Shown here one piece after another: positions 25,701 to 33,403 of a DNA stretch of 52,377 nt. The notes under the pieces were generated by a model that ran no database searches, was not told the DNA's origin, and was given only the letters and a program-made list of their open reading frames with translations. Made by a program: the position numbers and the translations under genes. Each line of letters begins with the position of its first letter. Positions within the stretch are counted from its first letter, which is position 1. The stretch spans positions 1 to 52,377 of the forward strand of contig QHWJ01000254.1 in assembly GCA_003222535.1 (NCBI GenBank). The letters run 5' to 3'. The DNA is from Acidobacteriota bacterium (lineage in GTDB: Bacteria; Acidobacteriota; Vicinamibacteria; Vicinamibacterales; CAVVIG01).

Positions 25701-25982
25701 TGCTTCGAGCGGCTCACGCTCGCGGCGAACGCCGGGCAGGTCGGGAACGAGGCCAGGAACACGGTGCGCGGGCCCGGCTTCAAGCGGACCGACCTGTCGC
25801 TGTTCAAGAACTTCGCGGTCGCCGGCTCGCAGCAGATGCAGCTGCGAGTCGAGGCATTCAACGTGTTCAACCAGGAACGCTTCGGCCAGCCGGGCAACAC
25901 GCTGGGCTCCGCGACGTTCGGGGCGATCACGTCGGCTGAAGATGGACGCATCGTTCAGATCGGCGTCAAGTACACATTCTAG
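22725..25982 (+). CDS. TonB-dependent receptor, Oar-like, with carboxypeptidase-regulatory domain
   Basis: The 1085-residue outer-membrane protein starts at ATG 22725 after a perfect GGAGGA site. Its signal peptide (AMLIACLFLVPSPASAQ) precedes a carboxypeptidase-regulatory/Cna-B-like domain (GIATDASGGVLPGVTIDVTN, VTGADGFFTIPLVNPGVYQV). The plug follows (VVDLPLNGRNFTQLGTLIPG, NNFLLDGASNNDSFN, YDAEYGRNAGSVVN), then a long barrel ending TSAEDGRIVQIGVKYTF with the terminal Phe. Such receptors are greatly expanded in Acidobacteriota and are thought to import large or complex ligands, or to act in secretion. No ligand is indicated by the neighbours. A TACGAT -10-like box lies at 22694. Confidence 0.93.
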   Translation: MITRVVTGPWLKPAVAAGAAMLIACLFLVPSPASAQATGAMTGIATDASGGVLPGVTIDVTNRDTSQVRTAVTGADGFFTIPLVNPGVYQVRATLPGFRTTVRDNITVVVNETVRGDVVLQVGQIEQQVDVSGQSPLVETTNATLGVVIDRQKVVDLPLNGRNFTQLGTLIPGVVAPPAGLGGQDGNATPGGFGNVTGGFNVNGQRNQSNNFLLDGASNNDSFNTGFVLRPPPDAIQEFKILTHAYDAEYGRNAGSVVNVATRSGTNIRHGGAWEFNRDDRLQSRNFFATAKPALKQNQFGGALGGPLVRNRLFVFSYFEGFRNKQGATDTRTVLSRAERAGDFSGGAVIRDPLTGQPFPGNVIPSDRISPISMKILDRYIPLPNTTLNRVVRSPNVEDSRQQFGTRVDYQLNEKHSLLGRYMIGHTRNVNPLQGSNFSPAGNTSIATLQDVMGSDTWMLKPTMINVARASTNRISAKPTVTSGLNLKDLGFNINPSNAAAAGLPFISLTGFFSTGDAQQPFATRVNDVFGLTDDLTWLSGTHSMKFGAELRRDRIKVSFINRPNGDFTFAGTQYSGNAAADFLLGFPQQFRQAAGDPNLDGSSWVYAIYGQDEFRISRVTLNYGVRYEVNQPFAESQDHLNAFHPGQQSTVFPNAPRGLVYPGDSGVPRGTYPTDRNNFAPRLASVWDPRGDGRTAVRAAWGIFYDTLPGQGDFFQNGTLAPPFQPLTEVNFPLQVSAPPFADPLRGVTGTPGFPAGLIFIGWGEDFATPMVQQYNLTVQQQVGGSWGLEIGYVGSRGTHMPIFMEVNPTIAVLSPTPAIGPRLFPAFSLVRPTFSEAKSWYDSLQTSARMRAWRGLNLLASYTLGHAVDHVSGLNIGGEPRPMLPVTIGDQASIDAALAREKGDALFDVRHRAVVSFGYELPRLDNRGAATRLALGGWQVNGILQGQTGFPLTVIEPTNVSLTSMTNRPNATCDPNAGGARTTTQWFNTACFERLTLAANAGQVGNEARNTVRGPGFKRTDLSLFKNFAVAGSQQMQLRVEAFNVFNQERFGQPGNTLGSATFGAITSAEDGRIVQIGVKYTF

Positions 25983-26059
25983 TCGCACGCAGGTGATGAC
26001 TCCGCACCTGATGGATCAGGCGAGCCGCACCGCTCGGCTGTCTGCATCCCCGCAAGTAC

Positions 26060-26112
26060 AGACCTTTCTTTTTCGTGTTTTTCGTGGGCCTTCGTGTTTT
26101 CGTGGTTGCATT
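26060..26112. repeat. TTTTCGTG-type simple repeat
   Basis: CTTTTTCGTGTTTTTCGTGGG and CTTCGTGTTTTCGTGGTT lie just upstream of the PhoD-like gene. Similar strings occur at 46074-46135. Confidence 0.6.
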
Positions 26113-26141
26113 TGTTCTTGCTCAGCGCTCCACTGAGGAAG

Positions 26142-27610
26142 ATGGACCGGCGCAACTTTCTCACGCTGGCCGCGGCGGCGATCGCGGCCGCGCGCCAGGA
26201 TCGCGCGCCGGCCATCATCACGCGCGACGGGGAGCGGCCCGGCGTCCCGTGCGGCGTCGCGACCGGCGACGTCACCGCCGGCCAGGCGATCGTCTGGAGC
26301 CGCAGCGATCGTCCGGCGCGGCTGATCGTCGAATACTCAACCACGCCCTCCTTCGCGAACACCCGCCGCGTCGTTGGTCCCTCGGCGCTCGAAGACACCG
26401 ACTTCACCGCGCGCGTGAACCTCACAGGCCTGCCGGCGGGGCAGCGCATCTCGTATCGCGTGCTGTTTCAGGATCTGACCGATCTGCGCCGCTTCAGCGT
26501 GCCCGTGGGCGGCGCCTTTCAAACGCCGGCCGCGGCGCGCACGCCGGGAGGTTCCGGCGCGCGCGACGTCACGTTTGCCTTTTCAGGGGACTGCGTCGGG
26601 CAGGGCTGGGGCATCGATCCGGCGCGCGGCGGCATCCGGCTGTACGACGCGATGCGGCGCGCGCAGCCCGACGTGTTCATCCACCTCGGCGACACGATCT
26701 ACGCGGACCAGCCGCTCGAGTCGGAAGTGGTGCTGGACGAGGGGTCGATCTGGCGCAACGTGGTCACCGAGGCGAAGTCGAGAGTGGCGCAGACGCTCGA
26801 CGACTATCGGGGATGCCACCGCTACAATCTGCAGGACGAGCACATGCGGCGCTTCAACGCCGACGTGTCGCAGGTCGCGTTGTGGGACGATCACGAGGTC
26901 CGCGACAACTGGTTTCCTACGCAGCGCCTCGAGAGCGACCCGCGCTACGACGTGAAAAGCGTGGCCCTGCTGGCGGCGCGCGCGAAGCGGGCGTTCCTCG
27001 AGTACCTGCCCCTGCGCATCAACCCGATCGAGAGCGAGCGCATCTACCGGGCGTGGCGCCACGGTCCCATGCTCGAAATCTTCGCGCTCGACATGCGCTC
27101 GTACCGTGGCGCCAACTCCACGAATCGACAGGCAGCGCTGACGTGCCGCTCGGCCTCGTCGTGCCGGACGCCGGCGGTGCCTTCGAGGCGGTGGCAAACA
27201 AAGACGACGGTCCGCCGCTCGGCCGCGAGCTGGAGATTGCACGTGTGTTGCGGTTCATCCGCGATCGACGAATCCGCAACGTCGTGTGGATCACCGCGGA
27301 CGTCCACTACGCCGCCGCGCACTATTACAGCCCGGCGCGCGCGCGCTTCACCGAGTTCGATCCGTTCTGGGAGTTCGTGGCGGGGCCGCTGCACGCCGGC
27401 ACCTTCGGCCCGAACGAGATGGATCGGACCTTTGGTCCCGAGGTGAAATTCCTGGGCATTCCGCCGGGCTTGAAGCCGAACCGGCCTCCAAGCGAGCCGT
27501 TTCAATTCTTCGGCAGCGGTCGGATCGATCATCGCACGCGGACGCTGACCATGAAGCTCCACAACGTCAATAGCGAGATCTTCAGCATCGAGCTGCCGCC
27601 TGTGGAATAG
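26142..27610 (+). pseudogene. PhoD-like alkaline phosphatase, internal deletion with frameshift
   Basis: The first part carries a Tat signal (MDRRNFLTLAAAAIAA), the PhoD N-terminal domain (GVATGDVTAGQAIVWSRSDR) and metal-site motifs: FAFSGDCVGQG, DVFIHLGDTIYAD, ALWDDHEVRDNWFP and EIFALDMRSYRG. After NSTNRQA near 27130 the family sequence resumes as ADVPLGLVVPDAGG in a different frame. That frame runs on through VVWITADVHYAAAHYY and PFWEFVAGPLHAGTFGPNE to 27610. Judging from the family, about 30-40 residues are missing at the junction, so this is a deletion rather than one lost base. The product would be truncated and lose its final metal ligands. GAGGAAG precedes the ATG. Confidence 0.85.
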
Positions 27611-27660
27611 GGACGGAGGGTACGGAGGGTACGGGATCACACAGAGAAACGAAGTAACGG
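27605..27660. repeat. GGGTACGGAG-type simple repeat
   Basis: A short run with GGGACGGAGGGTACGGAGGGTACGGG and CAGAGAAACGAAGTAACGGAG marks the left border of the accessory island. Confidence 0.5.
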
Positions 27661-27846
27661 AGAATTGCTGGTCCGTTTTTCTCGATCGACCAGTTTCGAG
27701 CCGAACCCGACATGATGAACCCTGACTGGGTGGGTAAAGACCCAACGGCATCCGACGAGATCGCGATGTGCTTCCTCTTTCATGACTGCACGCCCGAGAT
27801 CGCCCGATGGGCGTTGACCACAAGACGATTGATGTCGACTGTCTGA
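27661..27846 (+). pseudogene. C-terminal fragment, probably of an alpha/beta hydrolase
   Basis: This frame reads FFSIDQFRAEPDMMNPDWVG and later CFLFHDCTPEIARWALTTRR before TGA 27844-27846. The FxHDxxPExARWAL pattern resembles the C-terminal end of small alpha/beta hydrolases, but the fragment has no start codon and no nucleophile. It directly precedes the istB-like remnant, so it was probably cut by an insertion. The family call is tentative. Confidence 0.45.
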
Positions 27847-27882
27847 CTCTCGCTTCTGGGGTCGGCACTCGCGTCGGAGTTT

Positions 27883-28449
27883 GTGACCGGGGGGCGCTGT
27901 TTGATTCTGGCTGGAAAACCAGGACGCGGCAAAACGCATCTCGCCGTCGCCATCGCCTATCGGGCGATCCAGAACGGCTTCGACGCGCGGTCCGTGACCG
28001 CCGCCGAATTGATTGATGATTTGTCGGCGTCATTTCGCAGCGGCCGACTGGCCGAGACCCTCGCGAGCTACGGGCATCCCAGCGTCCTCATCTGCGATGA
28101 GGTAGGCTACCTCACGTACGGGACCGATGCCGCGAACATGCTCTTCTATGTCGTCAACGAGCGTCACCGGAAGAAACGCGCGATGATCTTCACGACGAAT
28201 AAGGCGCTCACGGCATGGGGCAGCGTGCTGCACGACGAGGACCTGGCGCACGCGATCGTCGATCGAATCCTTGAGCGCGGCCGTGTCCTCACGCTCGACG
28301 GGCCATCTATGCGGACCAAGCACCTGGGACTTGACGACCCGACCGCTCCTGAGGCATCAGATCAACCGGCCAGAATTTCCGGAATCGCAGTGCCACAAGT
28401 TCCGGAACCCACACGGTCCTGCTCGAACAACTTGCCAACAAAGGCATAA
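27883..28449 (+). pseudogene. IstB-like ATPase of an IS21-type element, 5'-truncated
   Basis: The frame (EFV)TGGRCLILAGKPGRGKTHLA carries the Walker A motif. VLICDEVGYLTYGTDAANML is the Walker B/DEVGY motif of IstB, and MIFTTNKALTAWGSVLHDEDLAHAIVDRILERG gives the AAA+ sensor region. IstB is the target-selection ATPase of IS21 elements. The usual 60-70 N-terminal residues are missing, and there is no istA transposase in the window, so the element is dead. GTG 27883 is the first usable start in the open frame, but the frame is open some distance upstream. Confidence 0.75.
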
Positions 28450-28560
28450 CAGATCAACTATGTCGTCTCACTCTTGTCCAAATTAGCGATTCGCTGACCA
28501 ACCCCTGTGTCGGCTCAGGTGAGCGCAGCGGGGGGCGCGGTGAACGGCTCATTGAGCTAG

Positions 28561-28755
28561 CTAGGCCCACAGGTCGCGGTATGCGAACAGATTCATCCGC
28601 AAGAGCGCGACCAAGTTCGACAGCGACCAGCCGAACGTCGCATTCAGTTGCAAGTATTTGAGGATCAGCAATTGTGTGCGGAGATGTTCCGGTGGGCGAC
28701 GTTCCGCCGCAAGCACGCCGCCGCGCTCCGGCACATGTTGCCGCGCGACGACGTC
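28561..28755 (-). pseudogene. C-terminal fragment of a DDE-type transposase
   Basis: On the minus strand one frame reads VPERGGVLAAERRPPEHLRT, then QLLILKYLQLNATFGWSLSN and LVALLRMNLFAYRDLWA before TAG at 28561-28563. This is the tail I know from IS4-like DDE transposases of environmental bacteria (family level uncertain). No catalytic acids remain. Confidence 0.55.
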
Positions 28756-28918
28756 ATACGAATGTCGTCTGACTATCGATAGGTGGTGTTCGTGTCCTCT
28801 TGCCGAGAGACGTCACGGAAAATGTGGGTTCGCCATGGTACTCTAGTCCCCAAGGGATGCTCGATTTCCATTACGTGCAGGTCCTTTCAATCACGCGGCT
28901 GCGCGTGAGGGGCGCAAA
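28756..28918. other. Leader region of the PAS/kinase/regulator operon
   Basis: No gene was seen. It holds a TACTCT box near 28840 and a GAGGGG ribosome site just before ATG 28919. No sigma54-type -24/-12 pair was found here. Confidence 0.3.
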
Positions 28919-29872
28919 ATGGTCACACGCGCGAAGGTCAGTGCCCAAACCCGATCGCCTGAGGTTCGTGGCGGCGCCATCAGTTGGCAAGGCTCGCTGG
29001 ATGCCGATATCGTCATCGCCAACGCCCCGGATCCAGTGTTTGTCTCCGACCTCGAAGGCAAGATCTTGCAGGCCAACGACGCCCTATCACGACTGCTCGG
29101 CCTCCGCCAGGATGAGGTGCTCGAGCAGTCGTTGGCGCGCTTCATCAGCTCCGAGGAGACGCGGGAGTTCACCGCCGCGCTGCGCCAAGTGGTCGAACGG
29201 GGTGCAATGCGCAACGTGGTTCTGAACCTTCGCAGTGCGAGCGGTGACGTGATCCCTGCTAGCCTGAATGCTTCCGCGCCGCGCGGTCTGGACGGCCGTG
29301 TGATCGGCGTCATCGGCATCCTGCGCGACACGCGGGAGTTGGACAAGGCGCGGGCGTACGCGGAGAGCCTGATAAGAAATGCACCCGACACCGTGTTCGT
29401 CTCCGACCTTGAAGGCAAAATCCTTCAAGCCAACGATGCCGCCTTTGCTCTCCTCGGCTTTCGCCCCGACGAGCTCATCGAGCAGTCGCTCTCGGGGATC
29501 ATTTCCCCGGAGGAGACGCGGGCGTTTCTCGCCGCCCTCCGGGAGGTCGTAGAGCGGGGGGTCACGCGCAACGCCCGGCTCAACCCGCGGAGTGCGAGCG
29601 GCGAGGTGATTCCGACCGCACTCAACGCCTCCGCCCTGCGCGACGGAGAAGGTAATGTGATTGGTGCCATCGGCATTCTGCGCGACATGCGGGAGTACGA
29701 GCAGGTGGTTCGCGACCTCGAGAAGTCGAAGAGCGAGCTGCAGGAGAAGATCCTGGATCTCGAGAAATTCGAGGAGGTGGTTGTTGGCCGCGAACTGAAG
29801 ATGATCGCGCTCGAGAAGGAGCTCGAGACTCTCCGGAAAGAAGTGGCGAGATTGGCGGTCGGGAGGATCTGA
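28919..29872 (+). CDS. Cytoplasmic tandem PAS-domain sensor protein
   Basis: The 317-residue protein has two PAS domains (about residues 27-140 and 148-262) that are close copies of each other. VFVSDLEGKILQANDA occurs in both, as do the EExxEQSLxxxISxEETR and SASGxVIPxxLNAS blocks. A coiled coil follows (residues 265-312, VVRDLEKSKSELQEKILDLEKFEEVV). There is no transmembrane segment, kinase core or output domain, so it probably passes a signal by protein contact to the kinase encoded 6 nt downstream. The duplication is visible at DNA level, suggesting it is recent. Ligand or redox cofactor is unknown. Confidence 0.8.
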   Translation: MVTRAKVSAQTRSPEVRGGAISWQGSLDADIVIANAPDPVFVSDLEGKILQANDALSRLLGLRQDEVLEQSLARFISSEETREFTAALRQVVERGAMRNVVLNLRSASGDVIPASLNASAPRGLDGRVIGVIGILRDTRELDKARAYAESLIRNAPDTVFVSDLEGKILQANDAAFALLGFRPDELIEQSLSGIISPEETRAFLAALREVVERGVTRNARLNPRSASGEVIPTALNASALRDGEGNVIGAIGILRDMREYEQVVRDLEKSKSELQEKILDLEKFEEVVVGRELKMIALEKELETLRKEVARLAVGRI

Positions 29873-29878
29873 GTCGCG

Positions 29879-31033
29879 ATGCCTCATGTGGTCATGCCGG
29901 ATCATCAGTTTGTGGAGACCACCAAACCGGCGGTGCCGGCCACTGAGGGCCAGCTTCGCGCGCACGTAGAGGTGCTGGAGCAGCCCCTCCGAAAACGCGA
30001 CGAGCAGCGCCGCGCGATGCTCGACATCATGGGCGACTTGAATGCCTCGAACAAGCGACTCGCCGACCTGCGGAAGGCGATGCTCCACATCCTGGGCGAT
30101 TACGAGCAGGATCGCCGGCGACTGGCGCGACAGAGCGAGCGCCTCGACAACTCGCGGCGTGCTCTCCTTCACATCCTGCAGGACTCGCACCGGGACAAGC
30201 TGCGTCTGGAAGCCAGCCGCAAGGCGATGATTCACATCATGGGGGATCTGCGCGCCACGACGGCCGCGATACAACAGCGGGAACAGGAGCTACGCGACAA
30301 ACGGGAACAGCTCGTTCAAGCAGCAAAGCTCGCCACACTTGGCGAGCTCACCTCCGGCGTTGCGCACGAGCTGAACAACCCCCTCAACAACGTGGCGTTG
30401 TTCGTCGGCAACGCGATTGACATCGTCGAGCTTGGCGTGACGGATAAGCGACGGATCCTGCGCGAGCTGTGCCAGGCGACCCAGCAGATCCAGAAAGCCA
30501 CGGAGATCATCTCGCATCTCCGCACGTTCGGACGAGCGGCCCCGGCCATCCGCGAGTCGGTTCTGTTACGCGAGGTGATCGAGCGGGCGCTGTCCCTCAT
30601 GCAGGAGCAGCTGCGGCTGCGCAACGTGGAGGTCGTACTGGATTTGGGCTCCGAGAATCCACGCGTCTTAGGGAATGCGATCCAGCTCGAGCAGGTGTTC
30701 ATCAACCTGCTGACCAACGCACGCGATGCGGTGGCCGAGTCGCCACGCAAGGCGATTTGGATTACGGGTTCGCTCGCCGCCACTCGCGTGGAGATCGCGT
30801 TTGCCGATAGCGGCTACGGGATTCCACCCGGACTCGAAGGACGAATCTTCGATCCGTTCTTCACGACCAAGGAAGTCGGGAAAGGCACCGGTCTCGGTCT
30901 GTCCATCACCTATGGGATCATAAAGGAGCACGGGGGCACCATCTCGGTCAAGAGTCAACCGGGTCACGGTGCCACATTTCTCATTCAGCTGCCCCTCGCG
31001 ACGGCCGAGACAGAGGACATGTCCATGCCATGA
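29879..31033 (+). CDS. Soluble sensor histidine kinase with four signalling-helix repeats
   Basis: The 384-residue kinase has no membrane segment. Residues 40-135 hold four repeats of a helical unit: RRAMLDIMGDL, RKAMLHILGDY, RRALLHILQD and RKAMIHIMGDL, spaced about 25-30 residues. HisKA follows with the phospho-acceptor GVAHELNNPLNNV near residue 165. HATPase_c has NLLTNARDAV (N box), FADSGYGIPPG (G1), FDPFFTTKEVGKGTGLGLSI (F/G2) and GHGATFLIQLP. The end overlaps the regulator gene (ATGA), so the pair is translationally coupled. ATG 29879 is taken; ATG 29894 is possible. It most likely receives input from the PAS protein upstream and phosphorylates the downstream regulator. Confidence 0.9.
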   Translation: MPHVVMPDHQFVETTKPAVPATEGQLRAHVEVLEQPLRKRDEQRRAMLDIMGDLNASNKRLADLRKAMLHILGDYEQDRRRLARQSERLDNSRRALLHILQDSHRDKLRLEASRKAMIHIMGDLRATTAAIQQREQELRDKREQLVQAAKLATLGELTSGVAHELNNPLNNVALFVGNAIDIVELGVTDKRRILRELCQATQQIQKATEIISHLRTFGRAAPAIRESVLLREVIERALSLMQEQLRLRNVEVVLDLGSENPRVLGNAIQLEQVFINLLTNARDAVAESPRKAIWITGSLAATRVEIAFADSGYGIPPGLEGRIFDPFFTTKEVGKGTGLGLSITYGIIKEHGGTISVKSQPGHGATFLIQLPLATAETEDMSMP

Positions 31034-32763
31034 CGACATCGCAAGCATCCGTCGGCATGTCCGCCTCCCCGCGTGCGGGCCACTGTGACTACCGCCTTGC
31101 AACGCGGGCTGTGCGCCAGCACGTGTACGAGCTGAATCGGGGGCAAAGCGACCGCGTGGACCGGGAGCGCTGCACCGGCGAACACGAAACCGTTGCAGAG
31201 GCGACGAGTGTCGTTACCCCGTGCGCCGGCCGCGAGAGACGGGCCGCCACAGCCGCTCGCGTACTGATAGTCGACGATGACCTGGCCCTGCTGCGGGCGC
31301 TTCCCGAAGCCCTCCGCCTTCGATTCAGCGGGCTCGAGGTGGATACCACGAGCTCGGCGGCGGCGGCCCTTGACCAAATCGCCGTCTGGGACTACGACGC
31401 GATCGTCACCGACATCAAGATGCCGGGGATGGATGGTCTCACGCTGCTGTCGGAAATTCGGGCCCGTCGGCCCGAGACGCCGACGCTGCTGATCACGGGC
31501 CACGGCGAGCAGGCGTTGGCGATTGATGCCCTCCGCGGAGGGGCCTTCGACTATGTCCAGAAGCCGATCGATCGAGAGTACTTCGTCGCCTCGTTGCGCC
31601 GGGCGATTCAAACAGGCGAACTGAGGCGCCGGGCTAAAGAGCACGACCGGGCACTGGAACGCCGGACCGACCAGTTGGAGCGGATAGTTGAGGAGCGCAC
31701 GCGCGAACTACACCAAATCCACAGTGTGCTCGAGAGCCCTTTGAAATGGTTGATCGGCCCGAGTGATCAACTGGAGAACGTCGTCCAGCAAATCAAGCGC
31801 GTGGCGGACTCTCCGCTCACAGTCGTGATCGAAGGCGAGACCGGCACAGGCAAGGAGCTCGCCGCTCGGGCGATTCATCACCTTAGTGCCCGCCGCAGCA
31901 AACCGTTCGTGGCCGTTGACTGCGGCGCGATTCCGGACAGTCTGATCGAGTCGGAGCTCTTCGGACATGAGAAAGGTGCATTCACGGGGGCCCATCAGCG
32001 AAGGGAGGGAAGGTTCCAGACCGCATCGAGCGGAACCCTGTTTCTCGACGAGATTGCGAACGTTCCGCTCGCCACGCAGTCGAAGCTGCTGCGTGTCTTG
32101 CAAGAGCGACAGCTGCAGCCGCTCGGTAGTAAGCGGCTGATTCGACTGGAGGCCCGGATTATCGCCGCGTCGAACGTCGCGCTTGACCGGGAGGTTCAGG
32201 CGGGGCGGTTGCGGCAGGATCTGTATTACCGCTTGAACGAATTCGTGATCACCCTGCCTCCGCTCAGGGCCCGAGACGACATCCTGCACCTGGCCAAGGA
32301 TTTTGTCGCGGAAGCGAGCATGGAGTTCGGCTGCCCCTGTGGCGAGATCTCGGGAGCGGCAGCGCAGGTTCTTCAGCATTACGGTTGGCCGGGTAACGTC
32401 CGCGAGCTGCGGAGTGTGATCCGTCGCGCCGTCCTCCTCGCTCCTGATGCGATTGAGCCGGAACACTTGTCCTGCTTTGACGCAGGCGTGTCCCCAACGA
32501 CGGCCGAGACAACACACAGCATAGGCGTTCGCCCTGCTTTGGGAAACGCGGTACCGGTTGGCCCGTCGCTGAGGACGATCGCCGAGACGGCAGCAGCGGA
32601 CGCAGAACAGCAGGCCATCCGCCGCGTGCTGCAACTGACGAACGGGAACAAGAGCGAGGCCGCGCGGCTGCTCCGAACGGATTACAAGACGCTGCATGTC
32701 AAGATGAAGCGGTACGGTATATCCGCGGCGCAGATCAGAGACATCGGAATGGCTCGCCCCTAA
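31030..32763 (+). CDS. NtrC-type sigma54-dependent response regulator
   Basis: The 577-residue protein has an unusual 75-residue N-terminal extension. The receiver follows: VLIVDDDLALL, the phospho-acceptor Asp in AIVTDIKMPGMDG, LLITGHG and YVQKPID. A coiled-coil linker comes next. The AAA+ domain has Walker A GETGTGKELAARAIH, the sigma54-contact loop GAFTGA in ELFGHEKGAFTGAHQR, Walker B GTLFLDEIANV and the arginine-finger region RLRQDLYYRLNEF. A Fis-type helix-turn-helix ends it (GNKSEAARLLRTDYKTLHVK). It should activate RNA polymerase-sigma54 at -24/-12 promoters. It overlaps the kinase by 4 nt. A candidate target promoter lies about 400 bp downstream, before the copper oxidase genes. Confidence 0.93.
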   Translation: MTTSQASVGMSASPRAGHCDYRLATRAVRQHVYELNRGQSDRVDRERCTGEHETVAEATSVVTPCAGRERRAATAARVLIVDDDLALLRALPEALRLRFSGLEVDTTSSAAAALDQIAVWDYDAIVTDIKMPGMDGLTLLSEIRARRPETPTLLITGHGEQALAIDALRGGAFDYVQKPIDREYFVASLRRAIQTGELRRRAKEHDRALERRTDQLERIVEERTRELHQIHSVLESPLKWLIGPSDQLENVVQQIKRVADSPLTVVIEGETGTGKELAARAIHHLSARRSKPFVAVDCGAIPDSLIESELFGHEKGAFTGAHQRREGRFQTASSGTLFLDEIANVPLATQSKLLRVLQERQLQPLGSKRLIRLEARIIAASNVALDREVQAGRLRQDLYYRLNEFVITLPPLRARDDILHLAKDFVAEASMEFGCPCGEISGAAAQVLQHYGWPGNVRELRSVIRRAVLLAPDAIEPEHLSCFDAGVSPTTAETTHSIGVRPALGNAVPVGPSLRTIAETAAADAEQQAIRRVLQLTNGNKSEAARLLRTDYKTLHVKMKRYGISAAQIRDIGMARP

Positions 32764-32808
32764 GATTAGGATCGCGGTGATTGCGCGCGCTTCCTGATTG
32801 ATCTTCCC

Positions 32809-32974
32809 CTAACAGCCCGTGGTGAAAGTCCAGCTGCATTCGACGGGCGATGCATCCCGGCTGGCTACGTTGCTCCTCCCTCAAATATTCCCGACATTCT
32901 CGGTCGTCGCGCCTTGCCGGCCGGGCGCCTCGCCTGTCTCGGTGCGACGCTGGACTTTCACCACGGGCTGCTAA
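32809..32974. mobile_element. MITE-like element, 158 bp, 22-bp inverted ends, CTAA target duplication
   Basis: A perfect 22-bp inverted repeat starting CAGCCCGTGGTGAAAGTC occupies 32813-32834 and, inverted, 32949-32970. It is bounded on both sides by CTAA (32809-32812 and 32971-32974). The interior has no gene. A 60-bp interior block (32859-32918) matches 44076-44135 in reverse at about 47 of 60 positions by eye. These are the features of a non-autonomous transposon. No parent element is visible in the window. Confidence 0.8.
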
Positions 32975-33164
32975 CGCTAACGCCTGTTGCCGTGGCGATA
33001 TGGCGCCGGCACCATAGTTCTGGTCGCGCAGCCACACTGCTCGTAACGTCCACCGTGATGGAACTGATCGAATGGCTTGGGAGACAGGCCCGATCCGCTC
33101 GATCGTCGGCGTCAACGGCCATTCGGTTCCCACCGTCGGCGCCTGCGAACGCCCGCCTTTGTAA
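32975..33164. other. Non-coding region between the MITE-like element and the candidate sigma54 promoter
   Basis: No coding frame with support was found. Sites for the activator would be expected here, but no clear dyad repeated twice was recognised by eye. Confidence 0.3.
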
Positions 33165-33180
33165 CGGTACCTGGGTTGCA
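33165..33180 (+). promoter_or_regulatory. Candidate sigma54 (-24/-12) promoter upstream of the multicopper oxidase
   Basis: CGGTAC-CTGGG-TTGCA matches the sigma54 pattern TGGCAC-N5-TTGCA with two mismatches. The invariant GG and GC are exactly 10 bp apart. It lies 224 bp before the oxidase ATG and downstream of the gene for a GAFTGA activator. Confidence 0.45.
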
Positions 33181-33403
33181 CACGGCGCCGCAGTCAGGTG
33201 ACGTGCGCCCGCGTCACCAGACGTTCTGACTGGCGGATTCGTCGGTCCGCTTAATCTTAGGGATCTCAAAAAGATCGATCGACACGGCAGTGGACATCGT
33301 ACGGGCTCGCGTGGAGTCACGCCTCATGTATCTGACTCCGAGTCTGTCTCGATTCCGCGAGTCACGTGGCAGCTGTCGCCGTTCCGGCGAAAGGAGGTCA
33401 GAG

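Noticed and set aside
28756-28918. Sigma54 promoter in front of the PAS operon
   Set aside because: TTGCC near 28800 lacks GG at the required 10-bp distance.
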